Numbered from the stretch's first letter, positions 43,292 through 52,866 are shown. The stretch is 64,000 bases of DNA from Streptomyces sp. CGMCC 4.7035 (GCF_031583065.1 NZ_CP134053.1:5022001-5086000), one strand, 5' to 3'. Notes: generated by a model from the letters alone, not told the origin. Program-made: numbers and translations.

Positions 43292-44021
43292 CGGCGACCC
43301 TCAGGACGCCACCCGTTGTGTACGAGGCTTCCGGGGACATCAACCAGGAGATCGCCGCGGCGATCTCCTCCGCCTGGCCGGCACGACCCAGCGGGGTCGT
43401 GGCCCCCACCCGATCGGCGCGCCCCGGATCGCCCGTCGTCGCGTGGATCTCGGTGTCGATCACCCCGGGAGCGACCCCGTTGACCCGGATGCCCTCAGGA
43501 CCGAGTTCCTTGGCCAACCCGACCGTCAGGGTGTCCACCGCGGCCTTGGTCGCCGCGTAGTGCACGTACTCGCCGGGGCTGCCCAGCGTCGCCGCCGCCG
43601 ACGACACGTTGACGATGACACCGCTCCCCCGGGCCGACATCACCTGGGCGGCGCGGCGTGCGCACAGCAGCGCGCCCAGGAGGTTGACCTCGACGACCCG
43701 GCGCAGAACGGCGGTGTCCGTGTCCGCGAGCCGGCCCTGCGAGCCGGTCACGCCGGCGTTGTTCACCAGGCCCGTCACCGGCCCGAGCGTGTCGGCGGCC
43801 GTGGCGAAGAGCCGGTCCACGTCTGCCTCGACGGACGTGTCCGCGCGCACCGTGACGCACTGTGCGCCGGCCGCCCGTACGGCGCTCGCGGTCCGCTCCG
43901 CGGCCTCGCCGTCCCGCACGTACCCGAGCACCACGTCGTGCCCGTCCACCGCGAGCCGCACGCATGTCGCGGCGCCGATCCCCCGACTGCCGCCCGTGAC
44001 CACCGTGACCGGACGCGCCAT
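43281..44021 (-). CDS. SDR-family oxidoreductase
   Basis: A 246-residue short-chain dehydrogenase. TGGSRGIG near residue 9 binds the NADP(H) cofactor, VNNAGVTG follows, and the catalytic S and Y-x3-K appear in NVSSAAAT and YVHYAATKAA. The closing block DTLTVGLAKELGPEGIRVNGVAPGVIDTEIH matches 3-oxoacyl-ACP reductase-like proteins. The ATG at 44019-44021 follows gaggagacagtt. The substrate is unknown; it is the first gene of the operon with the CPT-like kinase. Confidence 0.9.
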   Translation of the reverse strand: MARPVTVVTGGSRGIGAATCVRLAVDGHDVVLGYVRDGEAAERTASAVRAAGAQCVTVRADTSVEADVDRLFATAADTLGPVTGLVNNAGVTGSQGRLADTDTAVLRRVVEVNLLGALLCARRAAQVMSARGSGVIVNVSSAAATLGSPGEYVHYAATKAAVDTLTVGLAKELGPEGIRVNGVAPGVIDTEIHATTGDPGRADRVGATTPLGRAGQAEEIAAAISWLMSPEASYTTGGVLRVAGGR

Positions 44022-44347
44022 AACTGTCTCCTCGTTTTCGACTCGTGCCGACAGCTTGAAGTGGATCACCCTACGATCGCAGACGCACGAGGCGTCTTCA
44101 CTCGGGGGTAGGCCCGTCCCTCAGCCAACAGCGCCGCCTCGCGGCCGAGTTCACCCTCGCGCACGAGCCCGTGGATCTTCCGGCGAGCGGTTCATATGCG
44201 TGACGCCGCCCCGCAGCCGCCTCTGTCCGTCGGCCAGGCCCTCACCGAGCGGCGATGCGGACGAGCCGTGTCTCGTGCGCGGAGACGGTTACGCAGAGGG
44301 CATCGGTGAGTCGCTCCGGGCTCGCACAGCGGTGCTATGAAGGTTAT
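44022..44347. other. Divergent intergenic region
   Basis: This 326-bp gap separates the SDR operon from the phosphatase gene. It contains an ATG-led frame at 44199 that closes without any recognisable protein. It must hold both promoters; I see no convincing palindrome or repeat. Confidence 0.5.
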
Positions 44348-47167
44348 ATGAGGGTATTTTTCTGGCGATATCGGGGCCCGGGGCGTCATCCACCCACCGG
44401 TCGCTCACGTGATCGTCGGGCTTCCCTGCTGAACCCGCGCAGTACGGCCGGGCAGGTGTTCCTCCTCCAGATCGTGATCGTGGTGCTCCTGGTTGTCGCC
44501 GCGGTGGCGGCCCTGCTGCTTCAGGCGGCGCGCGACGCAGTGGAGGAAGGGCGTCGCGAGTCGGTCGTCGCGGCCCAGTCCTTCGCGAATGCCCCTGGCG
44601 TGGCGCAGGCGCTGCGCAGCCGCGACCCGACCGCAGTGCTGCAACCGAAGGCCGAAGCGGCACGGAAGAAGGCGGGCGTGGATTTCATCGTCGCCATGAA
44701 CACCCAGGGAATTCGTTATACGTATCCCTACCCGCAGGAGATCGGGAAGAAGTTCGTCGGCACCATCGGACCGGCGCTGGAGGGCCGTACCGTCATCGAG
44801 CAGGCCGGCGGTCCGCCGCTTCCCGCGGGCAAGGGAACGGCCGTGCAGGCGGTGGTCCCGGTGACCGACTCGCGCGGCACGGTCGTCGGCCTGGTGTCCG
44901 CCGGGATCACGGTCAAGAACGTGGCGCGCATGTGGATGCCACAGCTGCCGATCATCCTCGGTACCGGCGCGGTCGCGCTCGCGCTGGCCACGGCCGGGAC
45001 GACGCTGGTGTACCGGCGGCTGCGGCGGCAGACGCGCGGTCTGGCCCCGGTGGAGCTGACGCGGATGTACGAGCACCACGACGCGGTCCTGCACTCGGTG
45101 CGGGAAGGGGTGCTGATCACGGACGCCGACGGACGACTGCTGCTGGCCAACGACGAGGCACAGCGACTGCTGGGCCTGCCGGCGGACGCGCAGGGGCGCC
45201 CTGTGCGGGAGCTGGCGCTGCCGGAGCAGATCAAGGATGTGCTCATATCGCGGGAGACGGTGACCGATGAGGTGCATCTCGCGGAGGACCGGTTGCTGGC
45301 GGTGAACAAGCGGCCCACGTTCCCGGACGCAGACGCGGACGCGGACGAGGGCCGGGGAGGCAGCGTGGTGACGTTGCGGGACACCACGGAGCTGGCGGCG
45401 GTGTCGGGGCGGGCCGAGGTGGCACGGAAGCGGCTGACGCTGCTGTACGAGGCCGGGGTGCGGATCGGGACGACGCTGGATGTGTGGCGTACGGCCCAGG
45501 AACTGGCCGAAGTGGCGGTGCCGCGGTTCGCCGACCTCGTCACGGTGGATCTGCTGGACGCGGTACTGCGCGGGTGGGAGCCGACAGCGGAGGGATGGCG
45601 GCGTCTGCGCCGTGCGGCGATCAGCGGCAAGCAGCAGATGATGCCGGTGTATCCGCTCGGCGAAGTGATCACGTTCTCGCCGGGAACCCCGCAGATGCGG
45701 ACGCTGCGGCAGGGGCGCAGCGTGCTGGAGGCAGACCTGCGGCAGGCCCGCGGTTGGCAGCAGCAGGATCCGGATCGCGCCCGAAAAGCCCTGGAGCGCG
45801 GGTTGCGTTCGCTGGTGACCGTGCCGCTTCAGGCGCGGGGTGTGCCACTGGGCGTGGCGAACTTCTACCGGATCGTGGATTCCCCGGCGTACGAGCCGGA
45901 GGATCGGTCCTTCGCCGAGGAACTGGCCGCGCGGGCGGCGGTGGCGATCGACAACGCCCGGAGGTTCACGCGGGAGCACGCCATGGCGGTCACCCTGCAG
46001 CGCAGTCTGCTGCCGCGGGGGCAGCCGGATCAGGACGCGCTGGAGGTGGCCTGGCGGTATCTGCCTGCGGAGGCGGGCGTGGGCGGGGACTGGTTCGACG
46101 TCATCCCGCTGCCGGGCGCCCGAGTGGCGCTGGTGATGGGCGACGTCGTCGGTCACGGGGTGCACGCGGCGGCGACGATGGGGCGCCTGCGCACCGCGGT
46201 GCACAACTTCGCCACGCTGGACCTGCCCGTGGACGAGGTGCTCGGAAACCTGGACGACCTGGTCGTCCGCATGGACAACGAGGAGGGCACCGAGGAGGCC
46301 GCGGATGACCACGAAGGAGAGGGGGTGACGGGGGCGACCTGTCTGTACGCCATCTACGACCCGATCGCCGGAGTGTGCACGATGGCCCGTGCGGGACATC
46401 CCGACCCGGTGGTGGTGGCTCCCGACGGGACCGTCACCTGTCCCGAGGTGCCGGCCTCGGCCCCGCTCGGACTGGGCGGCTACCCCTTCGAGACCGCCGA
46501 GCTGCACCTGCCGGAGGGTTCACGGCTCGTGCTGTACACCAACGGCCTGGTGGAGGACCGCGCCCGTGACCTGGACATCGGCCTTGAGGGCCTGCGCCGG
46601 GCGTTGGACGGGGTCGGGGGACACACTCCTGAGGAGACGTGTCAGGCGGTGATCGACGCGTTGAAGCCGGCGCACCCCTCGGACGACATCGCGCTGCTGG
46701 TGGCGCGAACCCGGCTGGTCCCGCCCTCGTGCGTGGCCGAGTGGGACGTGCCGCCGGACCCGGCGGTGGTGCCCTCGGTACGGGCGAAGTGCAAGGAGAA
46801 GCTGCGGGAGTGGGGGCTGGAGGAGATCGGCTTCACCTCGGAACTGATCCTCAGCGAGCTGGTCACGAACGCCATCCGGTACGGATCGCCACCCGTCAAC
46901 GTGCGGCTGCTGTACGGGCGCTGTCTGATCTGCGAGGTGTCGGACGGCAGCAGCACCTCGCCTCGGCTGCAGCGGGCGGCAACCATGGACGAAGGCGGGC
47001 GGGGGCTGTTCCTCGTGGCGCAGTTCGCCCAGCGATGGGGAACGCGGTACACCTCTCGCGGCAAGGTCATCTGGGCGGAACAGACTCTTCACGACGGCGC
47101 GTCCGCCGCCGTGGGCTCCGCACCGGTCGACGCTCTCCTCGATCAGTACGACGATTCCGTGCTGTGA
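44348..47167 (+). CDS. Multidomain SpoIIE-type serine phosphatase with sensor and kinase-like ends
   Basis: A 939-residue signalling protein. Residues 38-62 form a membrane helix, about 65-195 an extracytoplasmic sensor (CitA/DcuS-like, with YTYPYPQEIGKKFVG), and 199-222 a second helix. A PAS domain (about 235-350) and a GAF domain (about 365-530) follow. The PP2C/SpoIIE phosphatase has GGDWFDVI and MGDVVGHGVHAAATMGRLRTAV. The C-terminus is a HATPase/RsbW-like anti-sigma kinase domain (ELILSELVTNAIRYG, EGGRGLFLVAQ). Such proteins control anti-anti-sigma factors. The ATG at 44348 has gaagg 5 nt upstream. Confidence 0.9.
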   Translation: MRVFFWRYRGPGRHPPTGRSRDRRASLLNPRSTAGQVFLLQIVIVVLLVVAAVAALLLQAARDAVEEGRRESVVAAQSFANAPGVAQALRSRDPTAVLQPKAEAARKKAGVDFIVAMNTQGIRYTYPYPQEIGKKFVGTIGPALEGRTVIEQAGGPPLPAGKGTAVQAVVPVTDSRGTVVGLVSAGITVKNVARMWMPQLPIILGTGAVALALATAGTTLVYRRLRRQTRGLAPVELTRMYEHHDAVLHSVREGVLITDADGRLLLANDEAQRLLGLPADAQGRPVRELALPEQIKDVLISRETVTDEVHLAEDRLLAVNKRPTFPDADADADEGRGGSVVTLRDTTELAAVSGRAEVARKRLTLLYEAGVRIGTTLDVWRTAQELAEVAVPRFADLVTVDLLDAVLRGWEPTAEGWRRLRRAAISGKQQMMPVYPLGEVITFSPGTPQMRTLRQGRSVLEADLRQARGWQQQDPDRARKALERGLRSLVTVPLQARGVPLGVANFYRIVDSPAYEPEDRSFAEELAARAAVAIDNARRFTREHAMAVTLQRSLLPRGQPDQDALEVAWRYLPAEAGVGGDWFDVIPLPGARVALVMGDVVGHGVHAAATMGRLRTAVHNFATLDLPVDEVLGNLDDLVVRMDNEEGTEEAADDHEGEGVTGATCLYAIYDPIAGVCTMARAGHPDPVVVAPDGTVTCPEVPASAPLGLGGYPFETAELHLPEGSRLVLYTNGLVEDRARDLDIGLEGLRRALDGVGGHTPEETCQAVIDALKPAHPSDDIALLVARTRLVPPSCVAEWDVPPDPAVVPSVRAKCKEKLREWGLEEIGFTSELILSELVTNAIRYGSPPVNVRLLYGRCLICEVSDGSSTSPRLQRAATMDEGGRGLFLVAQFAQRWGTRYTSRGKVIWAEQTLHDGASAAVGSAPVDALLDQYDDSVL

Positions 47168-47233
47168 GCCCGGTCCGCCCTGCGAGCCGGTCCGCCCTGC
47201 GAGCCCCGTCCACCCCGCGAGGCCGATCCACCC
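47162..47233. repeat. 17-18-bp tandem repeat starting at the phosphatase stop codon
   Basis: Four degenerate copies of ctg(t/c)gagcc(c)(g/c)gtccgcc run from the stop codon. The first includes the TGA (ctgtgagcc); in later copies TGA becomes CGA (ctgcgagcc, ccgcgaggcc). Confidence 0.8.
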
Positions 47234-47323
47234 TTTGTAACAGAGGGCTCGCTCCGGCCCGGCGGACCCGAAATCCCCTGCACACCCCTTGGCTGTGCAT
47301 CTTCCGTCCCCAACACTGAGCCG

Positions 47324-47803
47324 ATGACCCAGCGCGTGGAGCTCGCGACCGTGATGGACCGGCTGGCCGTCGACGGACTCGTCACCGAGTACGCGGTGGC
47401 CGTGGACGACGGCGACTGGGAGGCGTACCGACGGCTGTTCACGGTGGACGGGCGCGCCGACTACCGCTCGGCCGGCGGCATCGAGGGCGATGCCGGGCAG
47501 GTGGCCGGGTGGCTGGAGGAGACCATGCGGCTGTTTCCGATGCGCCAGCACCTGATCGTCAACCGGCGCGTCCGGTTCGGTCTCCTGGAGCAGGACATCG
47601 GTGACACGGCCCGGATCCAGGCCGACTACGTCAATCCGATGCGGTTCGCGGGGCCGGACGGCGGGCCGTCCGAGCCGGACTTCGTCTGCGGCGGACGGTA
47701 CGCCTTCGCGTTCCTGCGCACGGGCGAGGGCTGGCGGCTGCGCGAGGTGGTCGTACGGGAGAAGTGGCGCCGGACACCGCGAGTGCGGCAGCAGGACACC
47801 TAG
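47324..47803 (+). CDS. SnoaL-like (NTF2-fold) protein
   Basis: A 159-residue NTF2-fold protein of the SnoaL_4 type. The pattern LVTEYAVAVDDGDWEAYRRLFTVDGRADYRSAGG, then MRQHLIVNRRVRF and WRLREVVVREKWRR is characteristic. Members are cyclases, dehydratases or binding proteins; no specific reaction can be assigned. The ATG start is preceded by only a weak site. It stands alone between the phosphatase and the acyltransferase genes. Confidence 0.82.
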   Translation: MTQRVELATVMDRLAVDGLVTEYAVAVDDGDWEAYRRLFTVDGRADYRSAGGIEGDAGQVAGWLEETMRLFPMRQHLIVNRRVRFGLLEQDIGDTARIQADYVNPMRFAGPDGGPSEPDFVCGGRYAFAFLRTGEGWRLREVVVREKWRRTPRVRQQDT

Positions 47804-47897
47804 CGCGCCCCTCCTCGCGCACCCTCACGCCCCCTGTCGAAGATCCTCTCCTGCGCGCACACTGGATGGAGGTACACACCGGGGAGGGATGCGCCGA

Positions 47898-49472
47898 ATG
47901 AGGATGTCCAGCGACTGGCTCACCTCCCGGTGGCGGCGCGGTGCCGCCGTCACGCTCGCGGGTGCGCTGCCGATGTTGGCCTTCCCGGCGCCCTCCTGGT
48001 GGTGGTTCGCGTACATCGCTCTGGTCCCGTGGATTCTGCTCGCCCGGTCGGCGCCGACCGGGAGGCGGGCCGCGTACGACGGCTGGCTCGGTGGCTTCGG
48101 CTTCATGGTGGCCGTGCACCACTGGCTGCTGCCGAGTCTGAACGTGTTCACGTTCGTCATCGCGGCGCTGCTCGGCGCGTTGTGGGCGCCCTGGGGCTGG
48201 CTGGTGCGGCGCTTCCTGGCCGGTGTGCCCTCGCCGGGGCGGCTCGGCGCGGCTCTCGTCGTGCTGCCCTCCGGCTGGCTGATGGTCGAGCTCGTGCGTT
48301 CCTGGCAGGGGCTCGGAGGTCCCTGGGGGCTGCTCGGGTCGAGTCAGTGGCAGGTGGAGCCCGCGTTGCGGCTCGCCTCGATCGGCGGGGTGTGGCTGCT
48401 GAGTTTCCTGGTCGTGAGCGTCAACGTGGCCCTCGCCCTGTTGGTGTCGGTGCGCCAGGCGCGTGTACCGGCTGTGGCCGGGCTCGTCGCGACGGCCGCC
48501 GCGACCTCGGCGGCCTGGGTCTGGTCGCCGCGTCCCGACGTCGACGGGCGGGTGCGGATCGCGGTCGTCCAGCCGGGAGTCGTCGACGGCATGGACAGCG
48601 GGGGCAAACGGTTCGACCGCGAGGAGCAGTTGACCCGGGAACTCGCGGGGCAGGACGTGGACCTGGTGGTCTGGGGCGAGAGCAGCGTCGGCTACGACCT
48701 CGCGAGACGGCCCGATCTGGCGGACCGGGTAGCGGCGCTCTCCCGGCTGGTGAAGGCCGACATCCTCGTCAACGTCGACGCCCGCCGCTCCGACCGCCCC
48801 GGCATCTACAAGAGTTCCGTGCTCATCGGTCCGAAGGGCCCGACCGGTGAACGCTACGACAAGATGCGGCTCGTCCCGTTCGGTGAGTACATACCGGCGC
48901 GGTCCGTGCTCGGCTGGGCCACCTCGGTCGGCAAGGCGGCCGGCGAGGACCGCAGGCGCGGCAGCGAGCAGGTGGTCATGAAGGTCGGACACGGCTTGCG
49001 CGTGGGCCCGATGGTCTGCTTCGAGTCCGCGTTTCCGGACATGAGCCGGCATCTCGCGCAGGACGGCGCCGAGGTGCTGCTCGCCCAGTCCTCGACGTCG
49101 ACGTTCCAGGACAGCTGGGCGCCGGAGCAGCACGCCTCGCTGGCAGCGCTGCGCGCCGCGGAGACCGGCCGCCCGATGGTGCACGCCACACTGACCGGCG
49201 TCTCCGCCGTCTACGGACCGAGCGGCGAGCGCGTCGGCTCGTGGCTGGGGACCGACCGGAGCACATCAGCGGTGTACGACGTCCCGCTCGCCCACGGCGT
49301 CACCCCGTACGTCCGCTTCGGCGACTGGCCGCTGCACGCGGCCCTGCTGGTGCTCGCCGGACTGTGCGCGACGGAGGGCGTCCGGGCGTTCAGAGTGCGA
49401 CGGGGCGCTCCTGCACCGCAGCCACCACCCGCTCGCACAGTTCATGGGTCGCCAGTGCGTCACGGGCGCTGA
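47898..49472 (+). CDS. lnt: Apolipoprotein N-acyltransferase
   Basis: A 524-residue enzyme that N-acylates lipoprotein cysteines at the outer face of the membrane. About six N-terminal membrane helices are followed by a nitrilase-fold domain. The catalytic triad is visible: E261 (WGESSVG), K322 (DKMRLVPFGEY) and C374 (GPMVCFESAFPD). The ATG at 47898 lies 9 nt after gggaggg; ATGs at 47889 and 47904 are alternatives. The last 83 bp overlap the convergent oxidoreductase gene, giving a disordered Pro/Arg tail. Confidence 0.92.
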   Translation: MRMSSDWLTSRWRRGAAVTLAGALPMLAFPAPSWWWFAYIALVPWILLARSAPTGRRAAYDGWLGGFGFMVAVHHWLLPSLNVFTFVIAALLGALWAPWGWLVRRFLAGVPSPGRLGAALVVLPSGWLMVELVRSWQGLGGPWGLLGSSQWQVEPALRLASIGGVWLLSFLVVSVNVALALLVSVRQARVPAVAGLVATAAATSAAWVWSPRPDVDGRVRIAVVQPGVVDGMDSGGKRFDREEQLTRELAGQDVDLVVWGESSVGYDLARRPDLADRVAALSRLVKADILVNVDARRSDRPGIYKSSVLIGPKGPTGERYDKMRLVPFGEYIPARSVLGWATSVGKAAGEDRRRGSEQVVMKVGHGLRVGPMVCFESAFPDMSRHLAQDGAEVLLAQSSTSTFQDSWAPEQHASLAALRAAETGRPMVHATLTGVSAVYGPSGERVGSWLGTDRSTSAVYDVPLAHGVTPYVRFGDWPLHAALLVLAGLCATEGVRAFRVRRGAPAPQPPPARTVHGSPVRHGR

Positions 49473-50301
49473 GCACCTTGCCCGCGCGGACGGCGTCCAG
49501 GAAGGCCAGCGTGGCCTGCTCGATGCCGCGCTGCCGGGCCACCGGCACCCAGTCGCCGCGCCGTCGCACGGTCGGCTGGCCCTTGTGGTCGATGATCTCG
49601 GCGAGGTTGAGCACCTGCCGCTTGGTGTCCTGCCCGGAGACCTCCAGGATCTCCTCGGCGGAGCCGCTCAGCCGGTTCATCACACCGAGCGCCGTGAAGC
49701 CGTCGCCGGCCAGCTGGAGCACCACGTGGTGCAGCAGCCCGCCCTCGACCCGGGCTCGTACGGTCACGTCGTCGACCGGCCCCGGCACCAGGAACCGCAG
49801 AGTGTCGACGACGTGGATGAAGTCGTCGAGGATCATCGTGCGCGGTTCCTCGGGCAGTCCGGCGCGGTTCTTCTGCATCAGGATCAGCTCGCGCGGATGG
49901 TCGGCGCACTGGACGTATCCGGGGGCGTATCGCCGGTTGAAGCCCACCGCCAGGCTGACGTTCCGCTCCTCCGCGAGCCGTACCAGGCGTTCGGAGGCGG
50001 CGAGTTCGTAGGCGAGGGGCTTGTCGACGTACGTCGGTACGCCCGCCTCCAGGAGCCGGGTGACGATCTCGGGGTGGGCGGTGGTGGACGCGTGCACGAA
50101 CGCCGCGTCGAGGTCCTGGGCGACGAGCGCGTCGAGGTCGGCGTGCCGCTGTTGCCGCGGAAGGTGCAGGCTGTCGGCGACCCGGTGGAGCGTCGTGGGG
50201 GTCCGCGTCTGGAGGTGCAGTTCGATCCCCGGCTGCAGCCCGAGCACCGGCAGATAGGCCTTCTGCGCGATGTCGCCGAGTCCGATGCAGCCGACCTTCA
50301 C
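49390..50301 (-). CDS. Gfo/Idh/MocA-family oxidoreductase
   Basis: A 303-residue NAD(P)-dependent oxidoreductase. The cofactor site is MKVGCIGLGDIAQKAYLPVL, and VPTYVDKPLAYELAASERL contains the DKP lysine block. A conserved LDDFIHVVDTLRFLVPG carries the His/Asp pair. The GTG at 50299-50301 lies 8 nt after aggag. Its 3' end overlaps lnt by 83 bp in the convergent direction. It may form an operon with the FAD monooxygenase upstream (gap of 10 bp). Confidence 0.9.
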   Translation of the reverse strand: MKVGCIGLGDIAQKAYLPVLGLQPGIELHLQTRTPTTLHRVADSLHLPRQQRHADLDALVAQDLDAAFVHASTTAHPEIVTRLLEAGVPTYVDKPLAYELAASERLVRLAEERNVSLAVGFNRRYAPGYVQCADHPRELILMQKNRAGLPEEPRTMILDDFIHVVDTLRFLVPGPVDDVTVRARVEGGLLHHVVLQLAGDGFTALGVMNRLSGSAEEILEVSGQDTKRQVLNLAEIIDHKGQPTVRRRGDWVPVARQRGIEQATLAFLDAVRAGKVLSARDALATHELCERVVAAVQERPVAL

Positions 50302-50311
50302 GGGATGTCTC

Positions 50312-51496
50312 CTAGGGGTTGCCGACGGGTGCCTCGTCGGAAGCATACGGCTGCCGCGGGGGCCGCCAGTCGGCGATTCCGTCGAAGCTGCGCAGGAACA
50401 GCGCGGGCCCGGCCAGGGACAGTCCGGCGATCGTGGCATCGCGTACGAGCATGCCGACGCGGTTGGTCATCATGGTCAGCCGCGCGGTCCTGACGGCCTG
50501 TCGGGCGATGGCGGTCGTACGGGGCAGCCGGGCCGCCGTGTACGCGGCGAGGTCGTCGCCGTGGTGGGCGAGCACGATCGCGTCCTCGATGGCCTGGTTG
50601 CCGCCCTGGCCGAGGCTCGGCGGCATGGCGTGCGCTGCGTCGCCGAGCAGGGCGACCCGGCCCGAGTGGAACGCGGGCAGCGGCTCGGCGATGTGGTGGA
50701 CGTCGTGTCGCAGGACGTCCTCGGGGCGGGCGGCGGCCAGGACGGCGGGGATCGGGTCGTGCCAGTCGCCGTACCGGCGGACGAGTTCGGCCTTCTCGTC
50801 ATCGGGTGCGCGCTCCCCCGCGGGCGCGACGGCGGCGGCGTACGCGTAGACCCTGCCGTCCTTGAGCGGGTGCGTGCCCCAGATGCGGCCCCGGCCCCAC
50901 GTCTCGTGCGAGGCGAAGTTCACGCCGGGCACCGGGAGCAGGACCCGCCAGGCGGTGAATCCGGAGTAGACGGGTCCGGGATGGTCCGGGAACAGCGACC
51001 GCCGTACGGCGGAGTGGATGCCGTCCGCCGCGACCACCAGGTCGGCCTCCAGCTCACCGTCCGGGCTGGTCACGCGAGCCGGATGATCGGCGTCTCCGGG
51101 GTCGGTGAGGCGCGTGTCGGCGCCTGTGCGCACGCTTCCGGCCGGAAGCCGAGCGGCCAGCCGGTCGATGAGCGTGGCCCTGGGCAGCAGGACGAGCGGG
51201 CCGCCGAAGCGCTCGACGGCGGCGGCGGTACTGGTCCGAGCCAGCCAGCGGCCGCCCGGCGTGCGCAGTCCGCCTTCGGCCTGCCGGACGGCCAGGTCGC
51301 GGATCTCGTCGCCGAGCCCGATGACGTCCAGGGCGCGCAGGGAGTTGGGGGCCAGCGAGATGCCCGCGCCGACCGGCTCCAGGGAGCGAGCGCGCTCCAG
51401 CACGGTGATCCGCCAACCGCGCCGGTGCAGGGCCACGGCAGCGGCCAGGCCCCCGATCCCGCCCCCTACGACGACCGCGCGCGACGACTGTGCCAT
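50312..51496 (-). CDS. FAD-dependent aromatic-type monooxygenase
   Basis: A 394-residue class A flavin monooxygenase. The FAD-binding GxGxxG is VVVGGGIGGLAAAVALHRRG at the N-terminus, the DG motif is LVVAADGIHSAVRRSLFPDHPGP, and the GD motif is GRVALLGDAAHAMPPSLGQGGNQAIEDA. The substrate is unknown. The ATG at 51494-51496 follows gaggaggagcc. It is divergent from a TetR gene, with two ACTAC-N4-GTAGT palindromes between. Confidence 0.92.
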   Translation of the reverse strand: MAQSSRAVVVGGGIGGLAAAVALHRRGWRITVLERARSLEPVGAGISLAPNSLRALDVIGLGDEIRDLAVRQAEGGLRTPGGRWLARTSTAAAVERFGGPLVLLPRATLIDRLAARLPAGSVRTGADTRLTDPGDADHPARVTSPDGELEADLVVAADGIHSAVRRSLFPDHPGPVYSGFTAWRVLLPVPGVNFASHETWGRGRIWGTHPLKDGRVYAYAAAVAPAGERAPDDEKAELVRRYGDWHDPIPAVLAAARPEDVLRHDVHHIAEPLPAFHSGRVALLGDAAHAMPPSLGQGGNQAIEDAIVLAHHGDDLAAYTAARLPRTTAIARQAVRTARLTMMTNRVGMLVRDATIAGLSLAGPALFLRSFDGIADWRPPRQPYASDEAPVGNP

Positions 51497-51524
51497 GGCT
51501 CCTCCTCGACCCATGCAGACGCTC

Positions 51525-51573
51525 ACTACAAATGTAGTACGAGCACGACCCCGGACCCTACTACAGACGTAGT
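51525..51573. promoter_or_regulatory. Twin operator ACTAC-N4-GTAGT between TetR and monooxygenase
   Basis: ACTACAAATGTAGT (51525-51538) and ACTACAGACGTAGT (51560-51573) are two copies of the same 5+4+5 palindrome, 35 bp apart centre to centre. They stand 20-70 bp from both divergent starts, as expected for the binding sites of the local TetR regulator. Confidence 0.75.
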
Positions 51574-51594
51574 GTCACGGGTAGGTTGGTCTCC

Positions 51595-52185
51595 ATGTCC
51601 GTACGCACCACCGGCGCCTCCCGCGCCGACCTCGTCGCCGACACCGCCCTCGCCCTGCTCGCCGAGCGCGGTATGCGCGGGCTCACGCACCGGGCGGTCG
51701 ACGAGGCGGCCGGGCTGCCCCAGGGCTCGACCTCGAACCTGGCGCGCACCCGCCAGGCGCTGCTGGAGCTCGCGGTGCGTCGGCATGCCGAGCGGGAGGC
51801 GCGGTTGCTCGCGCTGCACGAGATGCCGGATCCGCGCGGCGGGCTCGACTCGCTGGTCGGCGGCCTTGCGTTGGCGGTCCACCGTTCCCTGACCCGCAAC
51901 CCTGAACTGCTCGTCGCCCGCTACGAACTCGCCCTGGAGGCCACCCGCCGCCCCGAGTTGCGGGCGTACTACGACGCCACGGGCGCCCGCTTCCGCGACC
52001 TGCTCACCGCCCTGGTCACGGCGCTGGGCTCGACGGACCCGGCCCGGCATGTACTGTCGCTGGTCGCCTGGGCGGATGGGCTGATGTTCTCGTGCGTGGC
52101 CGGTACCTTCCACGCCGAAGTACCGAGCCTGGACGAGGTACGCGCGAGTCTGTCGGAGCTGTTGGAAGGGATGCTCGACGACTGA
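51595..52185 (+). CDS. TetR-family transcriptional regulator
   Basis: A 196-residue TetR regulator. The helix-turn-helix is GLTHRAVDEAAGLPQGSTSNLARTRQALLELAV, with an all-helical ligand-binding domain. The ATG at 51595 starts MSVRTTGASRADL. The divergent flavin monooxygenase and twin palindromes suggest that it represses that gene and itself until a substrate-like ligand appears. The ligand is unknown. Confidence 0.92.
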   Translation: MSVRTTGASRADLVADTALALLAERGMRGLTHRAVDEAAGLPQGSTSNLARTRQALLELAVRRHAEREARLLALHEMPDPRGGLDSLVGGLALAVHRSLTRNPELLVARYELALEATRRPELRAYYDATGARFRDLLTALVTALGSTDPARHVLSLVAWADGLMFSCVAGTFHAEVPSLDEVRASLSELLEGMLDD

Positions 52186-52241
52186 CCCGGGCACCCGGAA
52201 AACTCCTGGTGGGCTCCGCAGGCCTGGGCCACGATGCGGGC

Positions 52242-52754
52242 ATGACGACGCAGCACACCAGGCCCGCCCAGATGGCCGGCGAACGCGCCATGCTCGAAGG
52301 CTGGCTCGACCACTACCGCCGGACCCTCGCGCGGAAGTGCCAAGGCCTCACCGAGGCCCAGCTCAGGACCGCCTCGGTGGAGCCGTCTGCGCTCTCCCTG
52401 ATGGGGCTCGTGCGGCACATGGCGGAGGTGGAACGGTGCTGGTTCCGCAAGGTCCTCGTGGGTGACGACCCGGGGCCGCTCTACTCCGGCGACAAGGACC
52501 GGGACGGCGAGTTCCGCCTCACCGAGGCCGATACATGGGACGAGGCGTACGCCACCTGGCAGGCCGAGATCGAGATCGCCCGGCGGTACGCGGCCGGCTT
52601 CGGCCTGGACGACCTCTCCAGGGGCCCGAGCAAATTCACCGACGAGCCCTTCAGCCTGCGCTGGATCTACAGCCACATGATCGGGGAATACGCCCGGCAC
52701 AACGGCCATGCCGACCTGATCCGGGAGCGGATCGACGGGGTCACCGGAGATTGA
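52242..52754 (+). CDS. DinB-fold protein (DUF664 type), second copy
   Basis: A 170-residue DinB-fold protein, paralogous to the one at 10520-11071. It shares SLMGLVRHMAEVERCWFRKVL and HMIGEYARHNGHADLIRERIDG, with histidines in the metal-ligand positions. The substrate is unknown. The ATG at 52242 follows the TetR gene by 56 bp, so co-transcription is possible. Confidence 0.85.
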   Translation: MTTQHTRPAQMAGERAMLEGWLDHYRRTLARKCQGLTEAQLRTASVEPSALSLMGLVRHMAEVERCWFRKVLVGDDPGPLYSGDKDRDGEFRLTEADTWDEAYATWQAEIEIARRYAAGFGLDDLSRGPSKFTDEPFSLRWIYSHMIGEYARHNGHADLIRERIDGVTGD

Positions 52755-52866
52755 CGTCACCCGTCTGCGGGTCCGCGCCCTCCGTACGGGGCCGGACATC
52801 ACCCGTGCGGGGCATCCTTCGCCCGTCCGCCCCCCAAAGCGGCCCGGACACAGCAGAGTTGCGCGG

